Shown here: piece by piece, positions 39,093 to 50,179 of the stretch | How positions within the stretch are numbered: position 1 is the stretch's first letter | Layout of the letters: each line of letters opens with the position of its first letter | Assembly (NCBI GenBank): GCA_009801085.1 | Contig: VNWV01000028.1 | Span: 1 to 64,000, forward strand | From: Lasiodiplodia sp. COLG20 | Lineage: Eukaryota; Ascomycota; Dothideomycetes; Botryosphaeriales; Botryosphaeriaceae | DNA: 64,000 nucleotides | Direction: 5' to 3' | Notes under the pieces: generated by a model | The model's database searches: none | The model's input: only the letters and a program-made list of their open reading frames with translations | Told to the model about the DNA's origin: nothing | Made by a program: the position numbers and the translations under genes

Positions 39093-40421
39093 ATTTCAGC
39101 TCGGCGGCAGTCTATGGCAATTCTAATGCCGATGCCGATGGGATGTCAGGCGTTCTTCAATTACAAACATTGAGTGTTGACAGCGGAAAGGTATGTGCAA
39201 TGTATAGATGTGGGGTTAGTCTCGTGATTCGCCCATTATCGTATATACGTACTTTAACAGCTAACCTATTAATCAGGGTGCCGGATCTCGGCGGAAACCT
39301 ACCTACGACACCCCAATCTGCCCGGCGGCAGATGGCGGCAATCCATGTGGGGAACGATGCGGGGACGAGCGTTGTAGTACGGGATGTAGCTCTCGAGGCG
39401 ATGCCGTACTCGTTAGTGCGAGTCAGAATCACCGTGCAGGCCGGGGAGTTATTCGGCCGCGTTAGATACTTAGACGCATCGCATCGCATGGCCGGGTATC
39501 GTCCCCGCAAACGTAGACCACAGCACCGCATTGCCATCTCGCTCTCCTCTGTAATACAGCTTTGCTTGCAGGATGTGGTTTCCGACCAGGAACGTGGCGC
39601 TAAACGTGGCCCGCAATTTTTACTTCCCGAGCATGAGAGATGCGGGCGAGATAGCTATAGTTGGTAGTCAATCGTTTCGTGACACCAAGATGTTTCTTGA
39701 TTCATATCGCCCTTTGTGCAGACTGCACGCTGTTGCGAAACGGGTGATGAGACTAGAGCTGTGGTTGAAAGAAATCACCTGCCCGGCTACCGACTGACAT
39801 GTGTCTTATTATTTCAAAAGCCCTGGAGGTTACTTGCAGATAAAAATTTAATGGAAACTTGAGGTGTTCTCCGCTAGACATGCTCGTAAAGAGCTGCACG
39901 CTCTGCAGGTCCAATGGGCGCGTGGAAACACTACCCAAAGGAAACGTCGCCACTGGAATTCCAGTATGCATATCGTAGGAAGTGGCGGAAAAACCTTGAA
40001 CTGCATGGAAAGGCTCGGCCCCCGCCAGGTAGACTGCGGAGTAGACCAGCTAGAGGGGTTTGTGATAGATTCAGTATGATTTCTTCAGACTAAAGCGGGG
40101 CTTGCGTTGATCCCATGCGGGGCAACACTTGAACACCGCAAAAATTGACATTTTAGAACTGATGATACTGATTGCAGCTCAAAGTTTGAAATGTAACGAT
40201 GGGCATGAGAAACATTACCAGTTTGAGCTTTTAGGGCTGGGAGTGTTTTAAATGCAAGACGCCAACACTTCCCAATTAGGCAAAAGTATGCGCACATAAT
40301 ATGTTCCATCCATACATTGTACAGGATGTATAAATGCCACTTCACTGTTACTTCTCAAACCAATTTCGAACTCTACCGACACCTCACGCACATTTATCAT
40401 CAAAGCGGGAACTACGCCAGG
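39093..40421. other. Intergenic; no gene
   Basis: 1.3 kb between divergent genes. I see no domain-bearing frame. The frame upstream of 40422 is open back to an ATG at 40326, which could extend the aldolase by 32 residues, but the extension is not family-like. Confidence 0.4.
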
Positions 40422-41472
40422 ATGCAGGCCGCGAATCGCTTCCAGAAAGCTCTTAAAAGGGGGGGAACTACCTTCGGAGCATGGCAGGTATTGCTTCGCC
40501 TCCTAAAAAAGTAGCTTGGTAGCTAAATATGTAGATGCTGCCTGGATCCAATCTCTCTCGTGCCATTGCCAGTGCCGACATGGACTGGATTTGCTTGGAT
40601 ATGGAACATGGGAACATTGACGGTTGGATTCATACGCGCTTATCCCGTCCCATCAGGCAAACTGACGATTTCACAGATGGACAGATGCATGAATGTGTGG
40701 CAGCAGTTGCGGGTTGCGGCGTCAGCCCTGTGGTTCGCATTGCCGCAAATGAGGCGTGGATGGTCAAGCGTGAGTATATATCCCAGCCAAACCTCAGACA
40801 AGCTCTGAACCCTCAAAGGAGCGCTTGATGCCGGTGCCCATGGTGTATGCGTGCCACTTCTCAACACTGCAGATGATGCCCGCAAGCTCGTCTCGTCGGC
40901 CAAATTTCCCCCGCAAGGAAAACGTGGATTCAGCCCGGAACTCGCGATAGGCAAGTTCGCCAGTAAGAGGTGTGTCGATTACCTTCTGCAGGCCAACGAT
41001 GCTCTGGTCACCATTGCTCAGATTGAGACCAAGGAGGCACTGGACAACGTACGCATTCAACTCTGAAGTCCATCATATCCATCTGACGCTTTTACAGGTC
41101 GATGAGATCGCCGCAGTACCAGGAATTGATGTTCTCTTCATTGGCCCTTTTGATCTTGCCAATGATATCGGCCACCCCATCATTGGTGGCATCATGCACG
41201 AGGAGCTGAAAGCTGCCTTTGATCGTATTTACAAGGCCGCTATCGACAACGGCAAGTGGGCCGGCATCTATTGCAACAATGGCACTGAGGGCCACGAGTA
41301 CGCACAGAAGGGCTTCCATATGGTGAGTACTTCGCTCTAGCTGTTTTGGCTAAATCAAGAGAGGGTTTTTTTAACCGAGTAACAGGTTTCCATTGGCGCT
41401 GATCTTGTCGATATTCCAAGCCACTTCGACAACGCTTTGTGTATGGCCAGAGGCGAGGGTGTGATTGGATGA
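40422..41472 (+). CDS. HpcH/HpaI-family aldolase
   Basis: Six exons: 40422-40487, 40535-40622, 40677-40769, 40819-41048, 41098-41322, 41386-41472; 262 aa, the family length, with all phases closing. The start MQAANRFQKALKRGG is the typical opening. Landmarks: WICLDMEHG (catalytic His region), VVRIAAN, GAHGVCVPLLNT, the metal-binding IAQIETKEAL and GIDVLFIGPFDLAND. These class II, metal-dependent aldolases split 4-hydroxy-2-oxo-acids into pyruvate and an aldehyde, usually at the end of aromatic-ring degradation. Intron 2 starts with the uncommon donor GTTGGA. It stands between the ring/stilbene-type dioxygenase gene and a P450, consistent with a catabolic group. Confidence 0.92.
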
Positions 41473-42063
41473 GCCATTTATCTTAAAAGTTTTCAACTGC
41501 GCGTGGAATGATGAAATGTTGGTCGTGAAACTTTTTCAAACATGCGTGGGTAAAAGAAAGTCGAGGCCGTCGGGGACAGGGATCGGACGACGTAGAAAAT
41601 CAGTTGTGGGGCGCAGCTGACGCGGTGCAAAAACGAAAGAAGCAAAACAGAGATCCTTTCGGTTGCGTTCTTGACATGCAAAATTTCCGATTCGCTGTAC
41701 TCAGCAATCTCGACTATCGTGGGGTCGTTGCCAGTCCTCTGACCCAGCCAAGAGATATATCAATGCACAAATAGTAGAGCGAGCATTTTCGGATGACATG
41801 ACGGTCGCCTATGCACCATTCCAGACCAGGCAGGTGTTCCATGCCAAGCTGCGGGTCGACGGAACATCTCGGTTAGGGCTGGCTCCGTGCACAAACTGCT
41901 TTTGTCGACCTATGCCCTGATATAGGTATTCTCCGATCCCGCCTTGCTGGGACGGTTTGGCCCCAGTCAGTAGCTACGAATGGATATAAGGAAAACTGAT
42001 TCTCTCCAAACATCGATTGATGCATTCCCTTGCCTATCCAAATTTCACACTCCGGGAAGCAAA
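41473..42063. other. Intergenic, promoter side of P450
   Basis: 591 bp; no gene or repeat identified. Confidence 0.4.
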
Positions 42064-43749
42064 ATGGCGCTCTCGATTCTATTCTGTGCCGGCTTGCTTG
42101 TTGCCTTTTGTGCGGGATGGGTTGTCTACCAACGACTCTTTTCACCCCTCGCCAAGATCCCTGGTCCTTTTTGGGCATCCATCTCGCGACTGTGGTACCT
42201 TCAACGGATCAACGCCGAGGACATGCACCGCTATACTAAAACGTTGCATGAGAAATACGGTTCATGATTGCCATTTCGAGCCGACCTTTGTTTTCGCTAA
42301 CTTTTGGTAAAGGTCCCATTGTTAGAATCGCACCGAATGAGTGCTAAGTGTGTGATCCACAAGCTTGGAAGGAGATCTACGCCGTCAACGGTGGCTTCAC
42401 CAAGACAGATTTCTACCTGACCCAGGCCCCGAATCTCTCTCCACATGCCGACAGCTTTACGCAACTAGATGAGAAGAAACACACATTTCGCCGCCGCATG
42501 ATCCAGCACATCTTTACTTTCAAGACAGTTTTGGACAACGAAAAATACCTAGACGTAGTCACCGAGTTGTTCATGCAGCGCATGGCAGAGCTCGCCGACA
42601 AGGGTACTGTATTCGACATCTCCGAGTGGGTGCACTGGTACGTTCTCAACCAAATGACTCGAACACAGACAATAACACCCAGCAAGGTACACGTTTGATG
42701 TTATTGGGGAGCTATTCTTCGGCCGTATGTTCGGGTTCCTTCGCGAACGCAAGGACATCGGAGGTTACATTGCCGCCGTGGACATTATCCTACCGCACGC
42801 CATCCGCGTGGCAGTACTTCCGAAATTATTGTGGCCTCTGCAAATCCTCATTCTGCCATTTTCCGCAAAGCTGAGACATAGCATATCAGTCTTCAAGGCT
42901 TTGACTGAAGTATCGAAGAAGCTGGTGGACGAGCGTGTCGAATCGGGCAAGGGCCGACCGGATATGCTCGAAAGGCTGCTTGACGTGAGCCGCGAAAAGT
43001 CCCCCAATTTCGATATAACAGACGTCTACACAGAGTCATACACAGCAATTTTCGCCGGTAGTGACACTACTGCTGTCGCAATCCGCTCCGCGTTGTACAA
43101 TCTCTGCAAGAATCCCGATGCGTACGCAAAGCTGCAGAGAGAAATCGACCAATATCAGGCCGAGGGCAAGCTCAGCTCTATCATCACGTATGCCGAAGCA
43201 TCGAACATGCCTTACGTGAGTGCAGTCTGCAAGGAAGCCATGCGTGTATTCCCTTCGATTGCTCTCAGCTTCCCGCGTCACGTACCAAAGGGTGGTCGCA
43301 ATTTATGTGGTCATTACATCCCAGCTGGAGTATGTTCGCTGATCGAAACATCCCGAATGAAATGATGCTAACAAATTCAGTACCGGGTTGGCGTGAATCC
43401 CGCCGCCTTCCACTTTGTGAAATCCATCTTCGGCGAAGATGCTGACAATTTCAACCCCGACCGTTGGTTCCGCCCTGATGCGAAGGAAATGGAGAGGCAC
43501 ATGTTCCAGTTTGGACAGGGCAGCCGTCAATGCATTGGAAAGAACGTACGTTTCCATACAATACTATCTTTACATAGGTACTGACCTTTTCATCTAAAAC
43601 AGATTGCTGCTGCGGAAATTTGGAAGTTTCTCCCGCAATTTCTTCGGTCTTTTCGTATCGAGCTTGCCAATCCTAAGGCTGAATGGAGGGAGATCAACTA
43701 TTGGTTTGTTAAACAAGTTGATATTAATGTTCGCGTATATAAGAGATAA
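42064..43749 (+). pseudogene. Cytochrome P450 with one in-frame stop codon
   Basis: Five exons fit: 42064-42259, 42313-42637, 42687-43329, 43381-43545, 43603-43749, giving 492 codons in one frame. A membrane anchor (MALSILFCAGLLVAFCAGWV) and KIPGPFWA hinge open the protein; then come the I-helix AGSDTTA, the K-helix E-x-x-R (CKEAMRVFP), FNPDRWF and the haem loop FGQGSRQCIGK with its Cys. All catalytic features are intact. The exception is TAA at 42345-42347 (codon 77), between RIAPNE and VCDPQAW, both conserved family segments; no intron can remove it. A single C-to-A change in a Ser codon would explain it. Either a very recent pseudogene, a strain-specific null, or a sequence error. Confidence 0.8.
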
Positions 43750-44109
43750 TAGAAAAGCAAGGTACTGCGCTTGGGAGAAAAGAAGTCGCAGCATCGAGAA
43801 GCTATTTCCCACTAACTGGAGTAGAATCGGGCGCTCGATGGCGAATAACAGCGCGGGTAGATAAATGTTCCAAAATACTTGCATGACGCTTTAATTATAG
43901 TCAAAGACGGCGAAGGAGTGGAGTAGACCTTTAATTTCGAGTCCTAAACTTTGCAGCAGTACCTTTCAGCAGGGCAAGAATCGGGGTTCTATATTAAAGA
44001 CAGTGAAAGCCACGAAAATCTTTATTTGTGCCGCAAACTCTCCTGTGCCATTTTCAGTTATGTTTGATTGACAAAGCAGAGTAGCGAGCTCGAGTAAGCT
44101 AGTGTGGAC
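43750..44109. other. Short convergent intergenic region
   Basis: 360 bp between the 3' ends of the P450 and the regulator. Nothing seen. Confidence 0.4.
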
Positions 44110-46062
44110 TCATATGGCAGGCAAGAATGAGTTTGCGTCGTCGAGCAACCATTGACCCTCGTAAGTCAAGTCGATGTCTTCGAACATACTGAAATCGTCA
44201 AAGCCTCCTTCCAGACCCAGTGATAAAACATCCCCGTGCGCAGATACCATGTTGGATGAGACACCGCCCTGACTGTTTCCATCACGGGGGATGAGGTCAA
44301 CCTTCTTCCGCTTCAAAGACACCTTCCCAAAGAATGGCAATACAATCGTTTGAGTTTGCCCATGCTCCAACGCTCGACTCTCATCTACAAGATCTTGTAA
44401 TGAAACAAGGCACTGCTTAGATAATGAGCTGTCTCGAATGCTAGCACATTGCTTGATTGCCACTAACGTCTCAAGAATGAGGCGTTCATCATTGGCTTTT
44501 GTACAGTGAATTGATTCCTCCTGCTCCGGAGTTCTCCCGTACCCCGCCGAGTGTAGGAACAATACCACGGCACAGGTGAATGCAGCAAATACCTCCAGGT
44601 TAGCAACAACTCCGTTGAAGAAAAGACTATTCCCGGACATGATCAGAAATGCCTCCAGGAGAGTTCGGGAGCTGTCAATACAGGTCTTTCTGCTGTAGCC
44701 TTGTCGATCTCTTGTCTGGAGAAACAGCGGCAGATGAAGAAATGCTTTGAGCTGATTTCCGTAGCGTATTCGTAGAAGACGAGTGTATTTTTCCGTAGGC
44801 TCAGAGCACGTAGATATCTCGGCAAGATCTAGGTAATCCAACGGGAGATGCGAGACCACCTTATCCATCTGCTCTTCGATTTGCAAAGTTCTGGATAATA
44901 AGCACCCGTTGAGATCTTGCAAGCATTCAATTGCACGTCCTGTAAGAACTGCAAAATGGCGATGATGGAACATTGATGGCGGCATGCCGGGCCCGATCGG
45001 CGGAATGTGGAGATCGCATAGAATGTCCGGAACAGGATACGGCAGGCCGAGCATCAAATGAACCCAGCGATCGGCGTGGAAAAGCTGCCAGAAGATTGAA
45101 TCCAACTCCCTCGACGCGCGGTGAGTTCGATGAATCCCGTTCATCTGCATAAGCGTGTTGGCTCTACGGAAGACCGAAACAGCGCGGCGGGGCTGCATGG
45201 TAGCCACTAGAATCAGTCCAAGTCCCAGTGAGCACCTCAACCCGTGCAAGCAGCCAGCGAGCTCATCGTCACTCAAAATCCGCCGCTCGACAGGGTCCAG
45301 GTATCGTTGGTATTCGTCCGTGCTGATGGCAAGGCATACCAACAGGTTTCCGAGTAAAGATGGATGTTCAGACGACAGTGCCTTTTCAGCAAACATCTCC
45401 AGTGTGAGATCTGCTTCGTCACCCAAGAATAAATCAAGCGATGTTCTCCAAGCAGTCCACCAATTACTTTGCTCGTCGAAGATTTTTTTCAATTCTGAAC
45501 CAGATGGAATGACGGAACGTAGGTCTTCCACTATGGTAGAATATTGCATAGTGTTTGATGGACTCGCAAAGGTTGAGATATCGGTAACTTCCACGCTGGC
45601 CCTTTCTCTCTGGTCGTCCGGTGGTGAAAGCTGCACACAGATTAGCGGGGTATTCCATGGTTCCCATCAATGCAGAATTGCCTACAGTTGAATTGTGGAA
45701 GAGCCTCAAAAGTGGTGCGGTTTCATTCCGCATTCCCTCGGTGTAGGGAAAGCTCGATGGATCTTGAGCTTGCATTTTTCGCAGCGGAGGCGACGAGATG
45801 CGCTCAGATGGTCGAAGTCGATCTGCTCTCCACGTTGGTGTGTGAGTGGACTGTAAATTGCCAGATACTCCAGTGCGTTGAGGGATACAGCTGTCGCCGC
45901 GTCGTAAACACTGGACGCATACTTGAGACTGGCTAGACGGGAAAATGCACCGGACCTTTCGGCTTCGACCTGATACATTGTAAATACTCACGATAGACAT
46001 TCAACGAAAGTGTTCACTTTGCAAAACTCACAAGATGTACAGGAGTGGGTCCCTTTTCTCAT
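44110..46062 (-). CDS. Zn2Cys6 transcription factor with fungal-specific regulatory domain
   Basis: Three exons: 46062-46032, 45969-45686, 45630-44110; 611 aa. Intron 1 splits the zinc cluster inside a Cys codon; once removed the cluster reads C8-x2-C11-RSRKVR-C18-x9-C28-x2-C31-x6-C38, a complete binuclear motif. The middle region (DDELAGCLHGLRCSLGLGLI through ELDSIFWQLFHADRWVHLMLGLPY) is the fungal transcription-factor domain, and the C-terminus is acidic (GGFDDFSMFEDIDLTYEG), as in activators. It probably binds CGG triplets. It is convergent with the P450 and could control the adjacent catabolic genes. Confidence 0.92.
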
Positions 46063-47239
46063 CCCTTTCGCCCTGTTATGATATACATTTGATCTCATAG
46101 TTAGCAGGCTAATAGTGAGGTGTGATCGAGGTGCAGTGCCGAAAAAGTTGTGACTATATATATTCAGATGCACAGACGCAGTCCAGATTAGATATCAGGC
46201 GGGTAGGAGCACAGGTTTCGAGGCGTGATAGTACATATCACTACAAACTTCAGAGGAATGAGTGTATTCGGAGCAAACTCCGCTTGTGGGAAAGGGGACG
46301 GCGCGGCTGCTGGGAGGTGGCGTTCGCTAGGACGATGGAGAACTCCAGTATTTCTTCTAGGAATCGTTGAATGGTGAATATAGATGCAGTTGACAGCGAT
46401 TTATGCGCGATGTTGGCCAGCATGAGTGTTGATGTTGCTGCGATAGATCAGCACGATAGCGGGTATAAAAGAACGGTGAAAACCCGGCACTCGTCCCGAT
46501 TGGTTGATGAACCGAGCCGCCGAGGGTTCTTTGCAGCACACTACGGAGAGACGGTATGTTGACATGCCTGATCCAAAGCTTTTAATGAACAGGATTGAGT
46601 GCCACGTATGGCGTTTTTGCATTGTGGGATTTCTTATATACTTCTCTTTCAGCTGTTATAGAAACATATTTCTTTCGCAATTGCAATTGAGAGTGCAGAC
46701 CATAACTCACAGCGGCGTGCGGTAGGAACTTAAGATTAGCTACCGCGCCATGTTCCTTTACCTTGTCGTTTATTAGAGAGGGCAGTTATATCATTGTTTG
46801 GCTTAGAAATTAGCTGTCTCTTCCACTCCGGGCCGTATAAGCCAATTTTGATGGGCGCGAATGGAAACCCCTTCCAGCACTTAGAATTTCAGTACGTAAT
46901 TAGGACTCTGCTTAATCTAAACACGTGGCCAGTAGAGATTTATCCTACATCTCGTTGGTGCAGGATTCGGACGAACTGTTGCTGAGTTCGGACGTATCGC
47001 TTAGGCTCGGACCAATTAGTATGACCCTCGGACGAATGAGCGCGCTAGGGACAGAACTTACCTAGCAGAGATAACAGTCATTCCCAATAAAGTGCACCAT
47101 GTGGAGATTATGTTTGTTTTATGCGTGAACTACTTATTATATATATCTGCTGACACTGGCCTTCCAGACGCAAATCCAACTCAGACCACTGCCCTGCTTT
47201 TCGGACTTTGCACACGGCCCCACAGCCCACAACACCAAA
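46063..47239. other. Intergenic, divergent promoters of regulator and GNAT gene
   Basis: 1.18 kb. Contains the phased TCGGAC array listed next; otherwise no gene or repeat identified. Confidence 0.4.
46967..47034 (+). promoter_or_regulatory. Four phased TCGGAC sites upstream of the GNAT gene
   Basis: TCGGACG at 46967, TCGGACG at 46988, TCGGACC at 47007 and TCGGACG at 47028: starts are 21, 19 and 21 bp apart, about two helical turns each, so all face the same side of the DNA. They lie 205-275 bp before ATG 47240. Zn2Cys6 factors recognise CGG half-sites, and such a gene is divergent from this region, so these are candidate operators. Confidence 0.45.
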
Positions 47240-47917
47240 ATGACTTACTCATGCATCCGGATCGATCCACAGTCACCTTCAATATCCCATCTGGCGCAGA
47301 AGTATAAATCACTCCGCCTTTCTGCACTCGCCGAATCCCCTCACTCGTTTTCATCAACCTACGACAAGGAATCGCAATACACCGAAGAATGGTGGGAAAG
47401 CCGCCTCCAGTTGCCAGGGCGAGAGACTTTCATCTGCTCCACGCATGATACCCACACCTCCGCCAACGAAGGGGAATGGATTGCGCAAGTCACGCTCCTC
47501 GGGCCCGTGCCGGCAAAATCATATGCCCTGCCGGAAGCAGCACAGCAGCCGCCTGTATGCTTAGATGAAGATGAAGAGAAGTGGCAAATGCTGAGCCTGT
47601 ACACGCTGCCCGCGCACCGTGGCAAGGGAGTTGGAAAGATGCTGTGCCGCGAGACCTTCAGCTGGCTGCAACAGAAGGATGTGGGAACTGGGAAGCAGCA
47701 GCACAAGCAAATACGTGTACGGATCATGGTCAAACCAGAGAACACGGCGACGGTCAGGATGTACGCAGGGCTTGGATTTGTGGATGCTGGGAAGTGCACG
47801 TTGGCTGAGGCATTGAGGGCGAATGGAGACGGGGAGATGGTCCCGGAGGATGGAGGTGGTCCAAAGTTCAATCAGCGAACGGGTTTGATCATGGCGGCGA
47901 CGTTGACCAAGGAGTAA
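47240..47917 (+). CDS. GNAT-family N-acetyltransferase
   Basis: Single exon, 225 aa from ATG 47240. The acetyl-CoA-binding motif A is clear at about 119-135: LSLYTLPAHRGKGVGKML (R/Q-x-x-G-x-G/A), preceded by the usual strand and followed by KPENTATVRMYAGLGF, the C-terminal GNAT motif. An N-terminal LRLSALAESPHSFSSTYDKE is common to fungal members of unknown substrate. No signal or membrane segment: cytosolic. Confidence 0.9.
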   Translation: MTYSCIRIDPQSPSISHLAQKYKSLRLSALAESPHSFSSTYDKESQYTEEWWESRLQLPGRETFICSTHDTHTSANEGEWIAQVTLLGPVPAKSYALPEAAQQPPVCLDEDEEKWQMLSLYTLPAHRGKGVGKMLCRETFSWLQQKDVGTGKQQHKQIRVRIMVKPENTATVRMYAGLGFVDAGKCTLAEALRANGDGEMVPEDGGGPKFNQRTGLIMAATLTKE

Positions 47918-48041
47918 GGTGATCAATAATACTCGTGGAATCGGAGATGGTGAGGGTGAAATGATCAATTGAAACTTCTTCCGAATCATGACAGTGTAAA
48001 TTATTCCGAGATCTACTAATAGTGAAGGTTCCGGTCTGTGA

Positions 48042-50179
48042 CTACAGCTTCGTCTTCACACAACATCCACCGCCTTCCTCGGTGACAAGAGTGCTCTGGT
48101 TGGCATCCTGTGTCGAGATGGCAACATCCAACCCGGGGTTACCAAGGAAAAAGTTGAGAGGCTTCAATCCCACCACCATCTTCTCACACGGCATCACGGG
48201 CCAATCTTCGATGCGTGGGTTGTGCGTGGATCCAAATGTATGCCAGACGACAATGTCCTCGTTTCTGACAGAGGATGACTGCTCGGCATCCTTCTTCCGG
48301 TCACGAATCCACGAGGCAATTCCTTCACCGCCCTGGGACTGCATTGTATGCTTCCCAGCCGCATACAGCTCATCGTCACTGTAGCGGGTCACCCAAACCG
48401 CGTGAGCGGCGTACTCAGACCGACGAGCATGGTATGAACTGGGATGTGCAAGCAGCATCTGGCTATAGCAAGGAAGAAGCTTGAAACCGACAGGCGTGTG
48501 TGTGATAGGGTTGACCTTGCCTTCGTTGATGATTTTGAAGACGCGGTTGCTCGCAAAATCCAAGTCCAAGCCAGACTCCTCCGACACGATGTTTGATTTG
48601 GTCACGTAGCCGACTCCGAACGGGTTCTGCGCATCATCAATCGGCATGGAGTGTGACTCTTCCACAGCCAGGGAGTTGAGGCGGCCATCAAGTGCAGGGT
48701 CGATACGGAGGCAGAAGAGGTGCTGATGGTATGGCGCAAGCACACCAGGAGCTACTGTCGTCCCATACGGCACCTTGTCTCCGACGTCGATTGGAGCTGT
48801 AGAAAGTATCCCAGTTGCACGGACTTCATAGTGGATAGATGCATCCTGGCCAAAATAGAAGAGGAAAATGTACTCGTAGTTGCTGACCGTGATGATTGTT
48901 TGAAGGACCAGCACGCGGGATCTTGTCACGACGGCGTTTCCGGTCCGAGGATTGGTGTGCTTCCATAGGATACCATCATCAATCTCGTGGCAGCAGATGA
49001 CGTGCGGCAGCTTGACAGGGTCACCAGAGCTCGTGTTGTGCCATGCGTCGATGTACCTGATATTTCCGAGACAGTCACAGCCGAGCTTGAGATTGTTCGC
49101 GTTGACGCCGGCTCCGTCATTTCCAAGGTCAAATGCGCCCTTCCGAGGGTAGGGACAACGGCTGTCACCGTAAGGGACAAACATCTCAGAGAGGGAAAGC
49201 CGGTAAAACAAGCTTCGGCTGTCATAACGAATGTCGTGCAGAGTCATGCCTTCGCGGTAGTTGAACCCCACCCGGAGAGTCCATTTCTCCCAGCTCAGAG
49301 AGTTTCCAACAAATTTGAAAGAAGGACCTTCGGTCTGCGATACATGGTATGGACGTGTGGTTTGCCGGCGCTCTTTGGCAAGGTCCGGATGATATTCGCT
49401 TGTGCTATGGATCTTGCTGGAGTCAAATTGCTTTTTGACATCATTGATGCGTTCTTCTGCGCCTGATGGCAGACGATACAGCTTGGTGACCTCAAGTGAT
49501 TCCGAGACTTCAGCGCAGAGATCAAGCGGATACGCGTAGTAGTTTGCATCGGGGTGTGGAGAGATTCGCATGTAGAACCAGCACTATCTTCTTCTTAGTG
49601 AGAGTTTCTTTGGGGGTTCAATGTCTGAATCCTTACCATAGTGACGCGCTCATTCATGTCGTTCATTCCATCCGTTGCATACGCCCACGGTTCAACTACC
49701 ACAGTAGCACCTTCAGGAAGATCCAGTGATCGGATTTCGTCTTGAACCCTGGAGTCCGCAAGACAGGCCTTTTCGACCTGGCGCATGTAATCGGCATCGA
49801 TGTACGAATGCTTGCCTGGAAGCTCTTGCTTGGACTGGATGGATCCTGTGTTGAGATTGACCATGAACTCAGTGAACTTCTTCTTTTCTCCAGCTTTCCC
49901 GACATAGGCTTGAACCTTGGCTACTCGAGACGGGGGCAAAACAGAGCCGATGCCCGAATGCTCATCCTCGAGAAAAGGGATCATCTGGTCTTTTGTAGGC
50001 TCAAGCAGTGTGATGACTCGAAAATTAATATCCACACCAGCCACATCATTGCGGACAATTTGTCCTGCCTTGGCATTGTTAGAATGCGGTGAATACTACA
50101 GCAGCGTCGGCATACTGACAAGTCGGATTTCCTCGGCCGACAAAGGATCGAATGGGTGGGAAAAGGGAGAGGCGCTCAT
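48042..50179 (-). CDS. Copper amine oxidase
   Basis: Three exons: 50179-50120, 50068-49637, 49583-48042; 677 aa. The start MSASPFSHPFDPLSAEEIRL is the standard opening of fungal peroxisomal-type amine oxidases. The cofactor site VSNYEY contains Tyr400, which would become topaquinone; Asp316 (KGAFDLG) is the catalytic base; copper ligands are His450 and His452 (YHQHLF) and His618 (THNPRIED). All are intact. The enzyme oxidises primary amines to aldehydes with release of NH3 and H2O2. The C-terminus is KTKL, close to but not a standard SKL peroxisome signal. A TATA-like element (about 50262-50271) precedes the gene. Confidence 0.94.

Noticed and set aside
42600..42690. Apparent second lesion in the P450
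   Set aside because: A 49-nt intron with donor GTACGT (42638-42686) restores the frame HWYTFDVIGELFFG; only the TAA at 42345 remains.
48120..48230. Loss of the third copper ligand in the amine oxidase (Lys after PVMPCE)
   Set aside because: The third His is the one in THNPRIED (His618), which is present; the later position is not a ligand.
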